A stretch of 64,000 nt of DNA, from positions 3,534,001 to 3,598,000 of the forward strand of contig NC_134678.1 of assembly GCF_024713945.1 (NCBI RefSeq), in the 5' to 3' direction. Positions 58,736 to 64,000 of this stretch are shown piece by piece; within the stretch, counting starts at the first letter, position 1; each line of letters begins with the position of its first letter. The notes beneath the pieces were generated by a model that was not told the DNA's origin, made no database searches, and worked only from the letters and a program-made list of their open reading frames with translations. The position numbers were made by a program, and so were the translations under genes. Source of the DNA: Dermatophagoides farinae (Eukaryota > Arthropoda > Arachnida > Sarcoptiformes > Pyroglyphidae).

Positions 58736-59114
58736 TTATCCATATTCTCGTAAATGATGATGATGACGAAAAGTTGAGATGGCCAGATTGACTTTGACTG
58801 ATTGATCATTAGGCGATCGTGCACTTGTTAATGTCTAACAAAAGGAATGGTAATTAGAATATGAGTTGATGAAAATTCAATCATTTACCATTCATCCAGA
58901 ATGTTGTGTTCATCTCTGTCCTGAAAAGTAGCATCATTGAATCAAAACGTTCAAAAAAGACCAAGTTCAAAACATGCCTTTGAATTTCGTGATGATAATT
59001 TTACATCTTCAGAGTTTTGACTAAAAGCCTGAAAAAAATGAAGAATAATATCGAAAAAACTGAATGAAATTCAAAATCGGAGGTTAACCTTCAATAAGAA
59101 AGCGTGTTTACCAT
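58736..59114 (-). CDS. Candidate micro-exon small gene (~48 aa)
   Basis: Segments ATG 59114-59112 | 59028-59005 (24 nt) | 58920-58889 (32 nt) | 58823-58736 join in phase to 48 residues ending in TAA, reading M-AFSQNSED-DRDEHNILDE, then SPNDQSVKVNLAISTFRHHH. The last acceptor (TTAACAAG) is weak and a better one (TTTGTTAG) ten bases upstream would put the frame into a stop. Very tentative; no family recognised. Confidence 0.2.
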
Positions 59115-59330
59115 TCTTTCATGGAGGTTAATATGTAACTTTGCAGTTTAGCCTGCTAAATAACCTGCAAGTATGCAGTTTACATTGTAAATAAGCAGCG
59201 TAACCTCATAATAAGAAGCGTAGCCTGTGAGCATGGATAGTAAACTGCAAATATGGAGGCTTTTTAGCACTCAATCTTGCAGTTTACCCTGCTCACTTTC
59301 CTCTCTGTGTTGTTATGTTATCGAAAAAAT

Positions 59331-59819
59331 ATGTATATTCTTAACAAAATTCGACATTCTTTATTTAAATTAATAAATAACAAAGTTGAAATTGAAATTG
59401 GTAGACACCGATATAAAGGTTTCCTAATCAATGTTGATCCTGTCACTTTGACCATCTTGATCTACAATAATGAAAACAATCAAATTCAAATGATATTTCA
59501 TCATTCAATAAAATCAATAAAACAAATAGCTGATTGCGATGAGATTTTTGACAATGATTTTCGAAAATTTTGCGATGAATTTTTCCAGATAGAAAATACA
59601 AATTCTCATGGAATTGAATCAAATGAAAATATGGAAGATAGACGCCAAAGATTGTTGGATATTTTCGCAAAAAATAATGTGCCTGTGGAAGAAATTGATC
59701 AATCATTAATAGCTGCTTATTATGTATGCATCGATCCACCATATACAATTAATGATTGTAAATCATCCAATATGATTGTATTGAGCAAAATTAAATCAAT
59801 TATAGAACAAAATATGTAA
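59331..59819 (+). CDS. GEMIN6: Gemin6, SMN complex subunit
   Basis: ATG at 59331 gives 162 residues in one exon (human Gemin6 167). The N-terminal Sm-like fold is visible (EIEIGRHRYKGFLINVDPVTLTILIY, then a second strand set IQMIFHHSIKSIKQI). The C-terminal signature DPPYTINDCKSSNMIVLSKIKSIIE corresponds to the family's DPPY-x3-C-SSN-x-I-LS-x-(V/I) motif. Gemin6 pairs with Gemin7 as an Sm-like dimer in the SMN complex that loads Sm proteins on snRNAs. The frame is open upstream but without an ATG; repeated GCAGTTTACCCTGC motifs lie just before the start. It is convergent with beta-spectrin, 206 bases between stops. Confidence 0.85.
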   Translation: MYILNKIRHSLFKLINNKVEIEIGRHRYKGFLINVDPVTLTILIYNNENNQIQMIFHHSIKSIKQIADCDEIFDNDFRKFCDEFFQIENTNSHGIESNENMEDRRQRLLDIFAKNNVPVEEIDQSLIAAYYVCIDPPYTINDCKSSNMIVLSKIKSIIEQNM

Positions 59820-60025
59820 ATAGATTGATAATTCATTGTGAAAAACAAGAACATTTATTGTTATATATGTATAAAATATATGTGTAAATTGAAATGATTA
59901 ATAATAGAAAAAACATTTAATAATATAGAATGATGATATGATATGCTTATAAATATATAAAGAATTATTCTGTTAATGATGAAATAAAGACGATTATTTG
60001 AATGATTATATTATCAATAAATTTC

Positions 60026-63000
60026 TTATCGAGAACGTTTAAAGAAACTTCTACGTTTTTTTGTTTTTTCATTATTTAAACCAATATCACCATCGAAACT
60101 TTTCATCGTTGGTAATCCTGTTGAATGATCTTCATCTTTTGCATAAATGGAATCCTCTTTTATGGGCACCATGTTTACTGGTAAGCTACCATATTTACTG
60201 ATTTTTGGTCGTGATGCTTCAGGTGATGGAACTGGTTGAAAAACAAATAGTGATCACTCAATTGCAATATATTATTTCATTATCATTATTACTTACAATA
60301 TGATTTTTTATCATCAGAAGAATTTGTCTCATCATTCAAATCATTTTGATTGTTGTTATCAGTGGATTTGATTTCCACTTGATTAACTGATTGGGGTGAA
60401 TTATCATTATTTAAATGATGAATATCAGGCAATGATGATAATGATGATTTATGACTTGATGATGAACTATCTGATACATGGGCTCCATTTTGTGATGAAC
60501 CTAGATCAGTAGATGATGATGAAGGTATAATCAATTGATCGGAAGGTGTAAGCGAAGCTCGAAAAGCAATGGCACTGATCCATTCTTTAAGTCGGTCTCC
60601 GTCGGTAGTTATAAATAAGTATTTGCTCATATTAGTTAATTCAATGCTGAAAACATGTTTCTTATGCTTATATTCGGTTTTTTCACATTTAGCATTCAAT
60701 ATGGAGAGTGGAGCCGAAGCAGCCGAATTCTTATTGAAAGCATTTTTATCTTTGAAAAAACATAACAAATGACCACAAAGAACAGTGTAATAAGTCTTCC
60801 AGGTTCGAGATTCGGCTTTTTTTCCACCCGGTTCTGATAGATGTTTACGTTCCAAGAAACCTTTACAAGAAAATTGTGGTAAATTCGGTGTGAGAGGTTG
60901 TATTTTGGTTGATTTTCTCACAAACGAAAAACTTGCATATCTTCTGGGTGTTTTGGATGAATGTTTCGATGACATTGATTTACTTTTGTTAGCTTCGTTT
61001 TCATAATATTTCGATTCCTCATTACTACGTCGAAAAAGAATCCGTTTCTGTTCTTCTTCCATTCTTTTCTCTTTTTCTTGTCGTAATAATTCAGCTGTTC
61101 TTTGTTCTTCTTCTTCGCGTTTAAGAGCCTCGAAATATTTCTCCATCAAAGTTATCTTTTCAATTTTATTCAACTTTTCCATTTGTGCTGAAATTGTTTT
61201 TTCAAATTCTTCATGTTTTAGCAACAAATCTTCAACTTCACCAATAGAATCGCCAAAATTATTATCATCAATATAATTGTGACTAGCTTTGATCCATTTT
61301 TCCATCTGCTCAACATCGCGAACAAACTGACGGGCATCAAGATTATATCCATACAATGTAAATCTTTTTTCCCAAGTTCGTAGCAAATTATCATATGCAT
61401 TTTTGATCCTTTCATTACATTGTTCTATTTCTTTTGACATGATATGTCCACGAGAAATGATTTTTTCACCAGTAACCAAAAATTCCTGAACACTTTCATT
61501 TTTCGATTTGATTTCTGTTTCATATTCTCGATGCCTTGAAAGTTGTTGTTCGGCGGCAAGAACATCCGAAACAAGTTTATCATCAGCAGTTATCAATGCT
61601 TGAATTTCATTTATCCATGTCAATAATTCCTTATAATGATCGAAATATGATTGAATATTTTCAATTTGAATTAAAGTTGCTTTTTGTAATTTTGTCTTCA
61701 TATTGAGATCATCCCAAACTTCTTTTACTTCCGTTTTGCGTTCTTGAATCTGATCTTTGACATTTTCGAATGAATCGATCAATTTATCTGCTTCGATGAA
61801 CAATGTTTCAACTTGTTCACGCACAGCATTCAGATCACGTTCAAATCCTTCTAACTGATGAATTTTCGCCTTAATAGTGTTGATATCATCATATTTCGAG
61901 TTGACTTCATCGAATATTGTGCTTGATTTTTTTTCACGTATCCAATAGATTGTTTCATCAACACTTTGATCAAAACGGTGAACTTCTTCGGCGCTTTGTA
62001 ATAATTCTTGTCGACGGGCAGCAATTTCTTTGAGTTGAGTCCATAAAGATTGTATTTCATTCAATTTTTCTTCGGAATTTGTAACATTTTCAGCTTGTTT
62101 TTCCAATGATTTTATACGTTCTTGGTTTGACATTATAAATGAAATGAACGTATTGAATTGCTGGATCAGGCTCTCGACATGTTCAACATCTTGTCCATAA
62201 TCTTCAGATTTGGCTATGATTTGCTGATCTTTGATCCATGAAATTAATTCATCAGCTTCACGTTCAAATAGGAAATATAGGCTACGTTCTGATAAAGTTT
62301 GTCTTTTCTTCAAAATTCCTTGAGATAATTGATCAAATTTATCAACCAGACCATCCAGTTTTTGTTGGATCTCATTACTTTCACTGTGATTTTTATCAAT
62401 CAATTGTTTCGATTGTTGAATCAATTTGGTCATTAAAGTAGAATTGAAACGTTCAGATTCGCTGCTGATTGCTTCCAATCTTTTCAACAACATCGATACA
62501 GATTCTTCATCGCGGCCATTATCATCATTTAACAAAAATGAAAATTTTTCATTAATCCAACTTTCAGCTTCAGTAATGTCCGAATAAAATTGATGCGATT
62601 CCAATGAATCGATTAAATGTATTCGCTTCAGAGCAAGTGCGTCTTTTATATACTGAATGTTTTTCTGTAGCTCATTGGTCAAGTATTTGACTTCTTCAAA
62701 ATTGGAACTTTCTGCTTTCAACAAGCTATGTCCTTTAGAAACAAGAGCACTCAGTTGAATTTCTCTTGTTTGAATTTCAGATTCCAGCATTTTGTGTCGT
62801 TTGATCAATCGTTGTATATCTAGCACAGAATTAGCATTATCGAATTGATTCAATTGATTTTCTTTTTCTTTGATCCAGAAAAATTCGTGTTCAACATCAT
62901 TTTTAAACTGAAAGAATGTAAGATATTCTTCGAGTGTCTCACGACGACGATTGATTGGTTTTTGAATTTCATTAAAACATTTAATGACTTGATTACCTGA

Positions 63001-64000
63001 AAAATAATCATCAAATTAGCAATATTTATCAAATCATATTTAGAATTACCTTTTTCTTCAATTTCATCTATTTGAAAATGATTACTTTGTTCAAAATGTG
63101 CCATTTGATCTTTGATGTTTTCAATATTTTCATTATGATTGTGTACATCGTTTTCAAGTAATTGATGTTTTTTCAGCAAGTTACGAACACTAGACAGATC
63201 TTTTCCGTTATCAGGATCGTTAAGAATTGCTTCAATGTCTTTGATCCACAATAAGAGAACGTCACAAAGGCGGAAAAATTGTAACGCTTGATAGGCTTCA
63301 TTGAGACGATTACGTTTGAATGAAGCACTTTCATCCAGTTGACGATATAATTTTTTGATAGTATCCAAATTTGATTTGATTTCTTCGGAACAAAAATGTG
63401 AATTGTTGATTAGATTTTCGCCTTCATTTATCAATTCTTCAATTCGCCCTTTATTCGAATTAATTTCGGCTTCAAATGCTGCGTGCTTTTGTTTTTTCGA
63501 CAATAAATTAATGGAATCAAGATATGATTCATCATTGGCCACTTTAATCTTCTCTGTAAGCCAGCCATGAATCTCATTGTAGCTTCGTAGAAAATTAAAA
63601 TACAATTTAGAATCTTCCAGTTTACATTTACGAATCTTTGCCGATTCAAACAATTTGTCGCGTCTTTCCAAAATTTCACTATGTTTCATCTGTATATTAT
63701 GCAAATCAAAATGTTTCTGTTCCATAAGTTCTTGAGCGAATGTTGATAAATCTATTATTCTTTGCTGTCCGGCAAACGATTGAACAAATGAATCATGTTT
63801 TTTAAGTAAATCTTCCACGGTAGTCAAATTTGATCCCAGATCTTCATTTGTTAGGAACGCCTCTTTCAAGGTTAACCAAGAATCGGACTGCTTGTATAAG
63901 TCATTGAACTTAAGCAATTGTTTGCATTGTTTTAGGTAATTGCTTTTGTCTTCCCAAGCTTGGTCTAATTTTCGTCGCAATTCATCATTTTTTTCGATGC
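60026..64000 (-). CDS. Beta-spectrin, C-terminal part (spectrin repeats + PH domain), partial
   Basis: Exons from the window edge 64000-63050, then 62996-60297 and 60231-60026, all in phase, give about 1285 residues; the 5' part lies beyond the right edge. About nine spectrin-type triple-helical repeats (for example DLGSNLTTVEDLLKKHDSF, YGQDVEHVESLIQQF, and typical ..SWI..K/..LLKKH.. spacing) occupy 64000 to about 61130. A charged Glu/Arg linker, then a PH domain (about 60870-60568: GFLERKHL, RTWKTYYTVLCGHLLCFFKD, KKHVFSIEL, KYLFITTDGDRLKEWISAI) and a Ser/Asn/Lys-rich tail follow. The PH sequence, especially YYTVLCGxLLCFFKD and the AFRASL end, looks closer to beta-heavy (karst) than to conventional beta-spectrin, but this is from memory of the family. 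It cross-links actin under membranes. Confidence 0.95.

Larger units (their letters stand above)
54598..59330. other. 4.7-kb repeat-rich region with micro-exon-like segments
   Basis: No long gene. Contents are a ~50-bp direct repeat (54970-55018 and 55224-55273), splice-bounded tiny open segments on - (about 54.8-55.4, 56.44-56.69 and 58.74-59.11 kb), an open stretch on + (56711-57028), a ~180-bp minisatellite (57321-57830), a tRNA B-box-like relic, a 210-bp MITE (58024-58233), and scattered CTTGCAGTTTACCCTGCA-type motifs near 56.04, 56.14 and 59.14-59.29 kb. Confidence 0.5.

Overview
The window looks like nuclear DNA of an arthropod, most likely an acariform (house-dust or scab-type) mite. 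That placement is an inference. It rests on very AT-rich DNA, short introns (mostly 50-110 bases) with GT..AG ends, long Asn/Gln/Ser/Thr homopolymer runs in coding regions, dense dinucleotide microsatellites, and arthropod-type gene content. No prokaryotic, viral or rRNA/tRNA gene cluster was seen.

Left part (1-24.7 kb) is gene-poor and rich in simple repeats. A nine-exon RNA-binding protein of the RBMS/alan shepard type lies on + (1663-4227). A small cysteine-rich secreted protein follows on - (4887-5321). A seven-exon class A peptide GPCR (601 aa) on - spans 6199-16750; it has a 5.7-kb intron inside the TM3 region and a 2.2-kb intron before its Gln/Asn-rich tail. The 8 kb upstream of the GPCR (16.8-24.7 kb) holds microsatellites and no convincing gene.

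Middle part (24.7-43 kb) is denser: RAB3GAP2 (-), a degenerate zinc-finger-like protein with a 45-bp repeat (+), adenylosuccinate synthetase (+), a small secreted hemolymph-glycoprotein-like gene (-), a 1.9-kb non-autonomous hAT element with a perfect 8-bp target-site duplication and inverted minisatellite arrays, a type I membrane protein with an Arg/Ser-rich tail (-), and a vanin/biotinidase-like amidohydrolase (+).

Right part (43-64 kb) is compact: nucleoporin gp210/Nup210 (+), a small orphan (+), NDUFAF5 (+) whose stop codon overlaps that of taspase-1 (-), mitochondrial ribosomal protein mL54 (+), a transposon-derived HTH/Cys protein (-), then a 4.7-kb repeat- and MITE-rich stretch with unexplained micro-exon-like segments, Gemin6 (+), and the C-terminal part of a beta-spectrin with its PH domain (-, continuing past the right edge).

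Most genes are unrelated housekeeping functions (purine synthesis, nuclear pore, complex I assembly, MLL/TFIIA-type proteolysis, SMN complex, Rab3/Rab18 regulation, membrane skeleton). They sit as divergent or convergent pairs with very short spacers rather than as one pathway. All multi-exon models below were assembled by eye from splice sites. Each closes in frame from start to stop (or window edge), which is the main support for them.
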